Assembly: GCA_910574195.1 (NCBI GenBank) | Contig: CAJTBF010000002.1 | Span: 124,001 to 188,000, forward strand | DNA: 64,000 nucleotides | Source of the DNA: Lachnospiraceae bacterium | GTDB taxonomy: Bacteria > Bacillota > Clostridia > Lachnospirales > Lachnospiraceae | Direction of reading: 5' to 3' | Shown here: piece by piece, positions 43,294 through 52,449 of the stretch | Numbering within the stretch: the stretch's first letter is position 1 | Layout of the letters: each line of letters starts with the position of its first letter | Notes under the pieces: model-generated | Databases searched by the model: none | What the model saw: the letters and a program-made list of their open reading frames with translations, nothing else | Told to the model about the DNA's origin: nothing | Made by a program: the position numbers and the translations under genes

Positions 43294-44706
43294 ATGTCAA
43301 ATATTTTGAAAGTGACTACCCCGATTGCGGGATATGAAAATACCGTAAATAAGCAGAATACGACACAGCAGGCAGAAGACCTGAGTATAAAAAATCCCGT
43401 CGATCCTACCAAGGTAGTCCGGCCGGATGAAAGAAAAGATGCCGGAGGTAATCAGGGCAAGGGTATTTCCTATGAATCAAATTTTGGAAATTTTGTACAG
43501 TCCCTCCGTGATCTTCCAAAACTCCAGGAAGTAATGACAAAGATGGTATTCGGCGGGATGGCCAATCTGGTAGAATCCGGAATCAGCAGGGGGACGGCGG
43601 CGGAAATTCAGGCATTGTTCCAGATGCTGCAGATGTCTTCCGAAGATATGACAGAGTTTTTAAAAAGTCAGATGGCCGGTGCCAATCGTCTGCAGGGACC
43701 GTTGTTCGATGTGCTTCGCCAGATTATGGGAGAGGCTACGACGGTGGAGTTAAAAGCCGGTATTTTAGATTTGCTGAAAAGATATAATGACATGTCTTCC
43801 GGAAAGCATCTTTTGCATACAATTAAAGGGACGTTATCCGAGATTGAGGGATATATGTTCAAGAATGACAGGGAAGGTCTGCACCGCCTGGCAATGAAGC
43901 TGCGATCTTACAGCATGGATGCCAACAGCGCCAATGCGAGATTATTAAAAGAGGAGATTATTCCTTATCTTGGAAAATATATTTCCAATACAAGAGATAT
44001 GGGGAAAATCAGAGACCTGGTTACGCTGCTTGCATTTAATACTTCCCGGTATGAGAACGGCAATGTGGACCACGTCACACAGGCATTTCAGAAGCTGATG
44101 GATTTTCCGGCGTTCCAAAAGCATTTTGCGGGGATGACAGCGGAAGATTTCAGGAATATGCTTTCCAATGTCGATTTTGATAAGGCAGCAGGGAAGATGG
44201 AGTGGGCGGATAAGCTTTTGAATATTATGCAGGCGGGTATTAAGGGGGAAGCCGGTCTGGAGAACAGAGAAGCTTTTTTGAATATTATGCGCAGTATTCT
44301 GGTGAATGAAAGTGTGTATATGCCGGTGATGCATGTGATGTTGCCTGTGATATTGGATGGCGTTCCCATGTTTTCTGAGATCTGGGTGGATCCGGATGAG
44401 GAGTCAGGAAATCCAGGTTCCAATGAACGGGGCGTGAAGCTGCTGATTAAATTTGATCTGAAAGATGTTGGCTTTTTTGACGTAATGATGTATTATGAAA
44501 AAGGGAAGCTGGATATGCTGATTCATTACCCGGAAGAGCTGCAAAGTCATGAGAGTGATATTCGGGAAGGCATCCGTAAGATCATGAACCGAAATCATCT
44601 GGAACTCGAATATCTTGCGGTAGAACAGTCAAAGACGCCGATCTCTGTGTCGGCTGCATTTCCAAAGATATTCGAAAGGAGAAATTCGGTCAATGTCACA
44701 GCATGA
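43294..44706 (+). CDS. FliK-like protein (YlqG type)
   Basis: 470 residues, hydrophilic, no signal. The long helical middle has no motif I can name. The C-terminal 90 residues (VKLLIKFDLKDVGFFDVMMY, YEKGKLDMLIHYPEELQSHE, IRKIMNRNHLELEYLAVEQ) resemble the export-switching C-terminal domain of FliK. It overlaps the FlhB-C homologue by 14 bases; the same pair (ylqG-ylqH) is known in Bacillus. GGTGAAAA precedes the ATG. Function as a substrate-specificity helper is inference. Confidence 0.6.
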   Translation: MSNILKVTTPIAGYENTVNKQNTTQQAEDLSIKNPVDPTKVVRPDERKDAGGNQGKGISYESNFGNFVQSLRDLPKLQEVMTKMVFGGMANLVESGISRGTAAEIQALFQMLQMSSEDMTEFLKSQMAGANRLQGPLFDVLRQIMGEATTVELKAGILDLLKRYNDMSSGKHLLHTIKGTLSEIEGYMFKNDREGLHRLAMKLRSYSMDANSANARLLKEEIIPYLGKYISNTRDMGKIRDLVTLLAFNTSRYENGNVDHVTQAFQKLMDFPAFQKHFAGMTAEDFRNMLSNVDFDKAAGKMEWADKLLNIMQAGIKGEAGLENREAFLNIMRSILVNESVYMPVMHVMLPVILDGVPMFSEIWVDPDEESGNPGSNERGVKLLIKFDLKDVGFFDVMMYYEKGKLDMLIHYPEELQSHESDIREGIRKIMNRNHLELEYLAVEQSKTPISVSAAFPKIFERRNSVNVTA

Positions 44707-45052
44707 GGATGTGTTGAATAAAAAAGCAGTTGCACTACGATATGATGAAAATAAAGATGTTGCACCGGTCATTGTTGCTTCCGGTCTTGGATATATGGCA
44801 GAAAAGATTGTGGATATTGCCAATGACAATGGAGTGCCGGTATATGAGGATAACTCTCTTGCAACCGTTCTGACGCAGTTAGATCTGGGAACTGCGATTC
44901 CGGAAGAACTATATCAGGCCATTGTTGAGATTTATACGTACTTTTTGAAGTATACACCGCAGCATGCCGAAAAAGGTGGAGACGGTTCCGTAGATTTGGA
45001 GGAACTCCGGGAAGAAGTAGAAGAGAAGAAAGCGGAGGAAGAAAAAGAATAG
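44693..45052 (+). CDS. Stand-alone FlhB C-terminal domain homologue (YlqH type)
   Basis: 119 residues. NKKAVALRYDENKDVAPVIV, ASGLGYMAEKIVDIANDNGV and PVYEDNSLATVLTQLDLGTA are the cytoplasmic C-terminal domain of FlhB/YscU proteins without their membrane helices. The autocleaving NPTH motif is absent: the equivalent position reads YDEN. The tail is Glu/Lys-rich. In Bacillus such a protein can partly replace the FlhB C-terminus. It is coupled to the FliK-like gene and ends before a strong terminator. Confidence 0.8.
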   Translation: MSQHEDVLNKKAVALRYDENKDVAPVIVASGLGYMAEKIVDIANDNGVPVYEDNSLATVLTQLDLGTAIPEELYQAIVEIYTYFLKYTPQHAEKGGDGSVDLEELREEVEEKKAEEEKE

Positions 45053-45083
45053 GGTATCCCGTATTGGATGCCCTTCGGGCGAG

Positions 45084-45162
45084 CGGACAGCTGCCGCTGT
45101 CCGATAAGGTATAAAAGAGTACAGGTCTTCGTGGATAGTAAGAAGCCTGTACTCTTATTTTT
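45084..45162 (+). terminator. Hairpins and terminator after the FlhB-C gene
   Basis: A compact hairpin CGGACAGC-TGCC-GCTGTCCG (45084-45103) precedes a terminator in which AAGAGTACAGG pairs with CCTGTACTCTT and is followed by ATTTTTTT. The rest of the gap to 45278 shows no gene. Confidence 0.85.
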
Positions 45163-45278
45163 TTCTGTCCCGACGATGCAGGGTGTCTGGCAATATCGGG
45201 TTAATACGTATCGCATGCCGGGACAGGAAATGCTATGTAATGTTGTACCGTAAAAACGATTGTGATGTACAAAAAATA

Positions 45279-45881
45279 TTATCTCATCTTGGTAAGCTGC
45301 TGTTTGAATACGAATTGGCGAATATCCCGTTCTGCCGCTTTGGAGACATTCAGAAACTGGCAGCCATAACCGTATTCATTCTTTGGAAGTACATTCTGGC
45401 GAAGAACACGGGCACGAAGATGATGTTCCCGTTTACCGAAAGTAAAATCAAATTCAAATTCTTCTTTTGGATCCAAAGTCATCTTTGTGACCATATAAAT
45501 GCCGCCGCCACTGATATTCTGTATCATACCGGTAAAATGCCCGTGAGAGAGAGAATAAAACGCAACTTCACTTTCAATCTTTACCCGGACATCATTCTGG
45601 CGCTGGATGGTTTCTTTTACGTCCAGAATCGTACACTTAGCGCCCCAGGGTTCCAAAATCCAAGGATCCGTATTCTTCTGAACATGAAGTTCACAGACGG
45701 TTTTAATACAACCGGATTGACTGTCCATAAAATCAATAGGAATATTGTCCGTATCATCCGGTAGCTTTTCTATGTCTTCAAAATAAAGGAAGATCATCTC
45801 TCCGGAGTAGCGTACTCTGGCGCGAAGCGGTTCATGACCACGGCCATAGATTGTACAGATACTGCAGTCTTTTAAAATCAT
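45279..45881 (-). CDS. PilZ-domain (cyclic di-GMP) protein
   Basis: 200 residues. The N-terminal 90 form a YcgR-N-like beta domain; the C-terminal PilZ domain has RQNDVRVKIE (RxxxR-like motif) and NISGGGIYMV (NxSxxG), the two cyclic-di-GMP contacts. Proteins of this layout act as flagellar brakes, which fits the position beside chemotaxis genes. One Arg of the usual RxxxR spacing is shifted, so binding should be tested. Confidence 0.8.
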   Translation of the reverse strand: MILKDCSICTIYGRGHEPLRARVRYSGEMIFLYFEDIEKLPDDTDNIPIDFMDSQSGCIKTVCELHVQKNTDPWILEPWGAKCTILDVKETIQRQNDVRVKIESEVAFYSLSHGHFTGMIQNISGGGIYMVTKMTLDPKEEFEFDFTFGKREHHLRARVLRQNVLPKNEYGYGCQFLNVSKAAERDIRQFVFKQQLTKMR

Positions 45882-46061
45882 GATCGGAATACTCTCCCTT
45901 CACCAAAACTCGTTATCTTAATTTTATCATGCGGGAGAAAGAAATGCAATTGTTAAATTTTTTTGTTGGGATAAAAATATATTACGCCTTTGTACAATCT
46001 TATGGTTGAAATAAAAAATGTAAATGGTATAAATTTCTGCAATTGAATGATATCATCATTA

Positions 46062-47207
46062 TTACGGACATCTCATATACTGCATAAATATCTGTTTATT
46101 TTCCTTTGGGGGTGTTGTGGGTCTTCCCAGATTTTCCCGCGCGCCGATGGCGGTTTTTACTTCAATAAAAGTCAATACACGTTCTTCTTTTGCATGTTTT
46201 AATGCAGAATCCAGTTCTTCATAAGTGGATACAATAAAAATCTTTTTATATCCGCACCCTTCCGCGATCTTTTGAAAGTCCAATCCTCCTGCCGCCGTGG
46301 GCATGCCGCCTACGGATTCGTGGGCGCTGTTGTTGATGACGATATGAATCAGATTGTCCGGGGCGGTCTGCCCGATTACAGCCATTGCTCCCATATGCAT
46401 GAGGACGGCTCCGTCTCCGTCAATACACCAGATTCTGGAATCCGGTTTCTGCAATGCGATCCCCAGTGCGATGGAGGAACTATGTCCCATGGAACCAACG
46501 GTCAGGAAATCTCTTTTGTGACGGTTCCCACTGTGATTTCCTTCATTGTTTTCGCATGCCTCCCGGATTTCATATAATTCCCGGCTGGCTTTTCCGGTAG
46601 TGGAAATAATCAGGTCTTCCCCGGAAAATCGGGTGATATGCCGGATCACCTCTTCCCGCGGCATGGAATACGGATTCGTATAGACCGTGCTCTTCTCGTA
46701 GTTTAAGGCGCCTTTGCATACGACGAAAGCCACATCTTTTCCTTCTGCCAGTTTATTTTTGAAGGCATTCATTTTCTTTTGAAGCGATTCTTCCGAAGTT
46801 TCCTTTTTCAAAACAAAATATTCGATTTCCATATCTTCTAAAAGCTGCAAAGTAACTTCTCCCTGATACAGATGCTGGGGTTCATCCGGAATATCGGGTT
46901 CCCCCCGCCACCCGATGAGAAAAATGCAGGGAATGGCATAAACTTTCTCATGGAGAAGAGAGGCCAATGGATTGATGCTGTTTCCGATTCCGCTGTTTTG
47001 CATATATACGGCCGGGATTTTTCCGGTGGAAAGATGGTATCCGGCGGCCAGTGCGGCGCAATTTCCCTCATTTGCCGCAATCACATGGTGTTTTGGATCT
47101 GTGCCGTAGGTGTCCAGCAGATAATCGCACAGAGGTTTTAATTGGGAATCCGGAACTCCGGTGAAGAAATCGACACCTGTTATGTTTAATAATGTTTTTA
47201 CATTCAT
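46062..47207 (-). CDS. Phosphonopyruvate decarboxylase
   Basis: 381 residues of a thiamine-diphosphate enzyme: VDFFTGVPDSQLKPLCDYLL, the catalytic Glu region HVIAANEGNCAALAAGYHLS, NSGIGNSINPLASL, and the cofactor motif IDGDGAVLMHMGAM ending in NNSAHESVGG. It converts phosphonopyruvate to phosphonoacetaldehyde, pulling the unfavourable PEP mutase reaction forward. The mutase gene is 15 bases upstream. Symbols ppd or aepY are used for this family. Confidence 0.92.
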   Translation of the reverse strand: MNVKTLLNITGVDFFTGVPDSQLKPLCDYLLDTYGTDPKHHVIAANEGNCAALAAGYHLSTGKIPAVYMQNSGIGNSINPLASLLHEKVYAIPCIFLIGWRGEPDIPDEPQHLYQGEVTLQLLEDMEIEYFVLKKETSEESLQKKMNAFKNKLAEGKDVAFVVCKGALNYEKSTVYTNPYSMPREEVIRHITRFSGEDLIISTTGKASRELYEIREACENNEGNHSGNRHKRDFLTVGSMGHSSSIALGIALQKPDSRIWCIDGDGAVLMHMGAMAVIGQTAPDNLIHIVINNSAHESVGGMPTAAGGLDFQKIAEGCGYKKIFIVSTYEELDSALKHAKEERVLTFIEVKTAIGARENLGRPTTPPKENKQIFMQYMRCP

Positions 47208-47222
47208 TGTGAATCTCCCTTT

Positions 47223-48518
47223 TTAAAGCTCTTCTATGAGAGAAATGATTTTTTTAATGGGCATCAACCGTTCGTCCGCTTCCTGTGCGCGATGATATGT
47301 GAGAATATCCTTTGCGGTTTGTTCCATGGCAGGAAAGGCGCTTCTTGTAAGCTGGTTTGCGTAAATGACGATGTTAATTCCATGTTCGGCCAGTTCCTTT
47401 TCCGTGATCGAATGGAAAGAGGAGGGAACGACTACGATGGGCGTCCTGGTGTCTGATTTACGGAATAAGTCACAGAACTGCAGGATTTCATCCGGTTCTT
47501 TTTTGCGGCTGTGTATCATAATTCCGTCGGCGCCGGCTTCCACATAAGCTTGTGCCCTCTCCAGGGCGTCGTCCATTCCCCGTTCCAGAATCAAACTTTC
47601 AATCCGGGCGATAATCATAAATTCGTCGGTAAGCTGTATGGCTTTTCCGGCTGCAATCTTTTCGCAGAAGTGTGCGATACTGTCCTGTGTCTGTACGACG
47701 TCTGTTCCAAACAGGGAATTCTTTTTCAAACCGGTTTTATCTTCGATGATGATAGCCGATACGCCCATCCGTTCCAGGGAGCGTACCGTGTAGACAAAAT
47801 GTTCGGTCAATCCGCCGGTATCACCGTCAAAAATAATCGGTTTTGTGGTAACTTCCATTACATCATCAATGGTTCGGAACCGGGAAGTGATGTCCACCAG
47901 TTCGATATCAGGCTTCCCTTTTGCCGTGGAATCACAGAGGGAACTGATCCACATCGCGTCGAACTGATCCAGTTCTTCTCCGTTTGCCACGACGGTTTTC
48001 TCAGCGATCAGGCCGGTTAATCCGCTGTGGACTTCGATGGCTTTTACAATGGGACAAAGTGTAATCAGCTGTTTCAGACGTTTTCTGCGATATTCCGGCA
48101 TACTGAGTTTTTCTTTCGTTTTGGCGTCCAGACGTTTCACTTCTTTACTATATGTATAGGGAACGTCGATAACCTGTCCACCGTAGGCTTCTAAAAGGCG
48201 TACGACATTTTCCCGAATGGCTTTCATGGGGCCTTCCTTCCAGTTATCTCCATGAATCACATAATCCGGATGCAGTTCCTGAATGATCTGGTCATACATA
48301 ATTTCTTTCTGTACGACGACTTTGGAAACGCCTTCTAATTTTTCAATCATATGAAAACGTTCTGAAAAACTTACGCTCGGAAAACGGTTAAAGCGTACCA
48401 TTGCTTCGTCGCTGAGAACTCCGATAATGACCTTCCCGTATTTTTGTGCTTCCTTTATGATATTGAGATGCCCGTCATGGATCATGTCTGTACAAAAACA
48501 GGTATATACAGTTTTCAA
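47223..48518 (-). CDS. Cytidylyltransferase-phosphoenolpyruvate mutase fusion
   Basis: 431 residues. Residues 1-130 are a TagD-like nucleotidyltransferase with the HxGH site in CTDMIHDGHLNIIKEAQ. From about 150 onward it is the PEP mutase TIM barrel: IIFDGDTGGLTEHFVYTVRS and the diagnostic loop IIEDKTGLKKNSLFG. The mutase forms the C-P bond (PEP to phosphonopyruvate); the N-terminal domain may activate a phosphonate as its CMP ester. Such fusions are known from phosphonate-modified glycan clusters. All visible catalytic motifs look intact. Confidence 0.92.
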   Translation of the reverse strand: MKTVYTCFCTDMIHDGHLNIIKEAQKYGKVIIGVLSDEAMVRFNRFPSVSFSERFHMIEKLEGVSKVVVQKEIMYDQIIQELHPDYVIHGDNWKEGPMKAIRENVVRLLEAYGGQVIDVPYTYSKEVKRLDAKTKEKLSMPEYRRKRLKQLITLCPIVKAIEVHSGLTGLIAEKTVVANGEELDQFDAMWISSLCDSTAKGKPDIELVDITSRFRTIDDVMEVTTKPIIFDGDTGGLTEHFVYTVRSLERMGVSAIIIEDKTGLKKNSLFGTDVVQTQDSIAHFCEKIAAGKAIQLTDEFMIIARIESLILERGMDDALERAQAYVEAGADGIMIHSRKKEPDEILQFCDLFRKSDTRTPIVVVPSSFHSITEKELAEHGINIVIYANQLTRSAFPAMEQTAKDILTYHRAQEADERLMPIKKIISLIEEL

Positions 48519-48524
48519 AATAGT

Positions 48525-49703
48525 TCACCTCTGATTCTTTTCAATAATTTCTGAAATTAGAAATTGTGCCGTCGTTTCAATCTCATCAAAATGTACCTGT
48601 TTTGGGAGAGATGCCCCAAATGCAAGTTTGCATTTTTCAAGTAATTCGTCGGTATAAGTAAGAACACCATTTTCTATACGCTCAATTCCGTCCAGATAGA
48701 TAGATTCCCGGTTTTTCCGGCGCATATGATCCAGATCGAAATACGTCTCGTCAATGTACGCACGTGGGCGATCTCCTGTTCCGTCCAGAATGACTGGATA
48801 ACCGCCGATTTCTCCGAATACACCGGGACAGTGCAGATGCGTTTTTTGCCCTTTTCTGACGGTATCCAGAAGCCCCTGTATGATTTCAAAATTGCTGGAC
48901 GCATTCATCATATTTCGTTTTGTATCCGTAGGCATGGGAATCTTACAGGCGGCAAATACGTCGTTCAGATCAGGTTCCAGTTTGTCCTGCTTATACCGGA
49001 TCTCTATAAGCTGTGAAACGCCCTCGGTTTGCCCTTCCTTGCTGATGACCACGTCATGAAAATGGCTGACGGCGTAAGTTACCTGGATATTCCAGTAATC
49101 TGTAATTCCATACAGATCGGCCACGGCAAATTGAATGCGGGGAATCAGGTGGTTTAAGTTTCCGCTTCCAAAGTCAGGGTATGCCTTTCCGGCGGATTTC
49201 AGCCATGGGATAACTGCATCGGAATAGGAAGTGTTGATCACAACGGCATGACTCTCTACCGTTTCATATGCCTCCATGATGTTCCGGGTATATTTGATTG
49301 CAAGAGGGGCCCAGATTCCGTAGGCCCGCACATTTTTCCAGGAAATGGTTCCGTATTTCAAACCGGAGTAGGCCCGGCTGGAATTGACGATGATATCCGG
49401 CTGACAGTTCCGGATACATGCCGTGACGGAATCTATGTCGTTCAAATCTACGTTTCCATGGATGGTTACGGTACTTCTGTTTTGATTCCGAATCAAAGCA
49501 GCCACCCGGACAATGTTGACGTCGGACTGCATTTTCTCTTTCCTTCGTCCTGCCACATGAAGCTCGATTCCGGAATCTTTTGCAGATAAGAGATAGTCCA
49601 GAAGATAGCTGCCCACACTCCCCAGACCGATAATTAGGATTTTTATTTTTCGCTTTGAGGCGGCATATTTTAATGATTGAAGTTTTTCGTCTAATGTTGT
49701 CAT
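48525..49703 (-). CDS. NAD(P)-binding Rossmann protein of the glycan cluster, function unknown
   Basis: 392 residues. A Rossmann nucleotide site KILIIGLGSVGSYLLDYLLS and the DIIVNSSRAYSG / VVINTSYSDAVIPWL blocks indicate a dehydrogenase of the saccharopine-dehydrogenase/SDR-like type. The C-terminal half (SNFEIIQGLLDTVRKG, GVFGEIGGYPVILDG) has no motif I can name. It is six bases upstream of the PEP mutase gene and so part of the phosphonate operon; it might act on a phosphonate or sugar intermediate. Confidence 0.6.
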   Translation of the reverse strand: MTTLDEKLQSLKYAASKRKIKILIIGLGSVGSYLLDYLLSAKDSGIELHVAGRRKEKMQSDVNIVRVAALIRNQNRSTVTIHGNVDLNDIDSVTACIRNCQPDIIVNSSRAYSGLKYGTISWKNVRAYGIWAPLAIKYTRNIMEAYETVESHAVVINTSYSDAVIPWLKSAGKAYPDFGSGNLNHLIPRIQFAVADLYGITDYWNIQVTYAVSHFHDVVISKEGQTEGVSQLIEIRYKQDKLEPDLNDVFAACKIPMPTDTKRNMMNASSNFEIIQGLLDTVRKGQKTHLHCPGVFGEIGGYPVILDGTGDRPRAYIDETYFDLDHMRRKNRESIYLDGIERIENGVLTYTDELLEKCKLAFGASLPKQVHFDEIETTAQFLISEIIEKNQR

Positions 49704-49756
49704 TTTTGGTCTCCTTTCTGCAGGTATCGGCCATTTATTTTGCGGTATACCCGTCC

Positions 49757-49892
49757 GTCAGGGCAGAAATACTTGCCCACATAACCCCGCTTTCGCTTCG
49801 CAAAAAACGTAACAGACGCTAAACTCGGAAAAACCTCGTTAAGCGCTGACGTTTTTTGAGAGGTTCTTTAGGGCAAGTATTTCTGTCCTGAC
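49757..49892. repeat. Nested inverted-repeat element (possible MITE)
   Basis: GTCAGGGCAGAAATACTTGC (extended by CC) pairs with its complement at 49871-49892 with one mismatch in 22. Inside it CAAAAAACGT...AGACGCT (49801-49820) pairs with AGCGCTGACGTTTTTTG (49842-49858). The 136-bp structure fills the only large gap between two cluster genes and holds no frame. It looks like a small palindromic mobile element or a very strong transcription barrier. Confidence 0.6.
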
Positions 49893-49973
49893 TATTTTTC
49901 TACAAAAATGTAAGATGTATTCTAATGGGTATACTGAATGGACAACGTAAGTTATCCATTCGTGTAAAGCACA

Positions 49974-50717
49974 TCAGATACGAGGCATCCGCTTATAATC
50001 CGAAACCGTATTGCAGTTGATCCATTCGCGGCATAAGATCATTTCGTAATCCTTTTTCGAGAGCGGACCAAAGTATCTCTGAATAAAAACCAGATTGGTT
50101 CCCCGCCATTGGGTTTCTTTTATGGACGCAAATGTTTCCCGTAAATGTTCTGCATCCGCAAACTTCCAGATCTGGCCGGAATTGAAGATGCCGAGGAAAG
50201 GTTCCGGAATTTCCAGTGCGCCGTGTGCAGTATCATAAATATAATGAATCTGATTTTTTCGGTCGAAGTAGTAAGCAACCGCTTTACTGGCCAGAATCTC
50301 GTCCTGATTCCGGGTAATCACATTGGCGGGACTCTCATAAATTTGCTGAAAACTATTGTGGTCCACGTAGAGATCTCCTTCTGCAAATATTACTTCTTTA
50401 AATTCCTTGTTTTGGATTTCCTTTAAAGCCAGATACAGACTGTATCCGGAACCATAGTCCGCATAATGTTTATTTTTTATGAGAAGAATTTTATCGCCGT
50501 ATTCCGAAAAGTGCTTTTTCACGGCGGCTTCCAGCTTTTCATATTGGAAGCCGCCCACTAAAACGTAGAGATCAAAATGTTCGTTCTGATGCAGCATCCG
50601 GTATAACAGGGATTCTTCGAAACTATTTTCATAATAAAGACATTTGAGGCAGTCGTATCCCAATGATTCACTGAATCTGCTGGAAATCCCGGCTATGGTT
50701 ACAATCAATATTTTCAA
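49974..50717 (-). CDS. Nucleotidyltransferase-like protein (LicC/MobA fold)
   Basis: About 247 residues. The start KILIVTIAGISSRFSESLG is an NTP-transferase loop (usually AAGxGxR) with the Lys in YDCLKCLYYEN; EVIFAEGDLYVDHNSF supplies the metal Asp. This resembles phosphocholine or phosphonate cytidylyltransferases, though the loop is degenerate. Its TTG start at 50717 overlaps the stop of the epimerase gene upstream and follows GGAGGAG. Confidence 0.6.
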   Translation of the reverse strand: MKILIVTIAGISSRFSESLGYDCLKCLYYENSFEESLLYRMLHQNEHFDLYVLVGGFQYEKLEAAVKKHFSEYGDKILLIKNKHYADYGSGYSLYLALKEIQNKEFKEVIFAEGDLYVDHNSFQQIYESPANVITRNQDEILASKAVAYYFDRKNQIHYIYDTAHGALEIPEPFLGIFNSGQIWKFADAEHLRETFASIKETQWRGTNLVFIQRYFGPLSKKDYEMILCREWINCNTVSDYKRMPRI

Positions 50718-51712
50718 TCTGTCATCTCCTCCAGACACATTTCAATGCCCTGTTCCAGGGGAATGCGGGGTTCCCAGTCGGTTCTTGCGCGGATTTTCTC
50801 CGTGCTTAAAACTCTTCTTTCGGGATCGGATTCCCTGTACCCACGAAATGTAATTTTTGGCTGTGCAATTCCAAGTTTCTTCGCGCAGAGTGTTACCAGA
50901 TCAACGATGGAGATTTCCTCGTCCGTTGCTACATTATATACGGAGCCGTCCAGCGCGGTTTCCGAATGGATCAAAGCAAGGACGGCGGCGCAACTATCTT
51001 CATTGTGCAGGAAAGTGCGGCGGTTTACTTTTGAATTTTCCAGCAGTTCCACCTGCCCGTTTTCTTTTAATTGCCGTAAAATATGCGGAATAATGTGCTT
51101 TGGATATAGCTCATTTTTACTGTATACGTTGGCAAAGCGAATAGAGCATCCTTTGATTTTCTGCTCTGTCACGGCCTCTTTCATGAAAAACTCCGTCAAT
51201 AATTTTCCTGTGGCATAGCTGGTTCTCTGGCTGTGTTCCGCATGTGACAGCGTCAGGTAATCGGATTCGGACACGCCGCCTTCTTTCCAGGAATGCATGG
51301 AATAAACTTCGGATGTAGAACAGTTGATAAATACGTCGGCGTTCAGCGCGATGGCCTGCTCCAGAAAAGATTTCATTCCCAGTACATTTGTCTCAAAAGT
51401 CCGTTCCACATGATAAAAATGTTCCGTATGGACAACGGCTGCGCAATTGATATAAATAAGTTTTTCATAAGCCTCTCTTTCGGCCAGAATGATCTGCCGT
51501 AATGCTTCCATTTGTGCCGCGTCATTCAAATCATATTCATAAAAGCGGAAACGCCCGTTTCCCAGAAGGTCTTTGACCGTCTCGATGGAAGAGGCAAAAA
51601 AATTGTCAAAGCCGATGACTTTTGCGTTGCCGGCAGCAGAAGCTGTCAATTTTCTGGCCAGTTCATTGCCGGTCATTCCGGTTACACCACTGATTACATA
51701 TAATTCCATCAT
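50714..51712 (-). CDS. NAD-dependent sugar epimerase/dehydratase (extended SDR)
   Basis: About 332 residues. YVISGVTGMTGNELARKL is a modified GxxGxxG NAD site, VFINCSTSEVYSMHSW and YATGKLLTEFFMKEA give the catalytic Thr/Ser and YxxxK, and SIRFANVYSKNELYPKHIIP completes the fold. Substrate is likely an NDP-sugar. The start at ATG 51712 overlaps the phosphoesterase stop (TAATG) and has GGGGGA upstream. Confidence 0.85.
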   Translation of the reverse strand: MMELYVISGVTGMTGNELARKLTASAAGNAKVIGFDNFFASSIETVKDLLGNGRFRFYEYDLNDAAQMEALRQIILAEREAYEKLIYINCAAVVHTEHFYHVERTFETNVLGMKSFLEQAIALNADVFINCSTSEVYSMHSWKEGGVSESDYLTLSHAEHSQRTSYATGKLLTEFFMKEAVTEQKIKGCSIRFANVYSKNELYPKHIIPHILRQLKENGQVELLENSKVNRRTFLHNEDSCAAVLALIHSETALDGSVYNVATDEEISIVDLVTLCAKKLGIAQPKITFRGYRESDPERRVLSTEKIRARTDWEPRIPLEQGIEMCLEEMTD

Positions 51713-52449
51713 TAAATCCCCCATGTAAGTCGTTCTCGGTAATAGTCGTCTACCTGTCCGTGATAGCAGGCCTGCTCTTTTTCAATATCATAAGGTATTT
51801 TTTCAAAGGAAGCCTGTTCTGTCTCCATATCCAGAATTACAAATTGTGCCATCGGATTTAAGTTCCGGGGCTGTCCGACAGAACCGGGATTGATAAATAC
51901 TGTTTTCTTTTTCCTGCGCCGCGGCGGCTCTTCCCCCATGATAAAGTTCTCCATAAAATGCGGCAGATGGGAATGTCCGGAAAAAACATAGTCGTATGCA
52001 GAATAGTCTGCCGCGATCTCATGTATCCGGTTCGGAAAGATGCTTTTCCAATAGAGATCTTCCAGACTTCCATGCACGGCGAGACATTTCTTTCCCCCAC
52101 ATTCAAATTCTTTTTTGGCGGAGGGTTGCATTTCACTGCGCAGATATTCCCAGGACTGCGGCTGTAAGATGCTTCGGGTATACCTGGCGCAGTCCCGGCC
52201 CCGGTCAAAGGCGAAACGGTCATATTCCTCCCGGAGGATGGCGGCCTCGTGATTTCCCTGTATATTACAGAGGATGGGATACGGAAGCTGTTTCAGCATT
52301 TGCAGCACTTCGTTGGAGTGCATCCCGTAATCAATCAGATCTCCCAGCAGGACACAGGCGTCGATACCTGTGTACGAAGCGGCGCGGTCCAAAACAGACT
52401 GAAGAGCGGATTGGTTTCCGTGGATGTCGGAAAGAATGAGAAGTTTCAT
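51712..52449 (-). CDS. Calcineurin-like metallophosphoesterase (YfcE/MJ0936 type)
   Basis: 245 residues with every family motif: SDIHGN, LLGDLIDYG, IQGNHEA, a middle His (CLAVHGSLED) and FSGHSHLPHF. The two-metal site hydrolyses phosphodiesters or phosphomonoesters. In a glycan cluster it may remove a phosphate or recycle a nucleotide product. It overlaps both neighbours by a few bases. Confidence 0.85.
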   Translation of the reverse strand: MKLLILSDIHGNQSALQSVLDRAASYTGIDACVLLGDLIDYGMHSNEVLQMLKQLPYPILCNIQGNHEAAILREEYDRFAFDRGRDCARYTRSILQPQSWEYLRSEMQPSAKKEFECGGKKCLAVHGSLEDLYWKSIFPNRIHEIAADYSAYDYVFSGHSHLPHFMENFIMGEEPPRRRKKKTVFINPGSVGQPRNLNPMAQFVILDMETEQASFEKIPYDIEKEQACYHGQVDDYYRERLTWGI

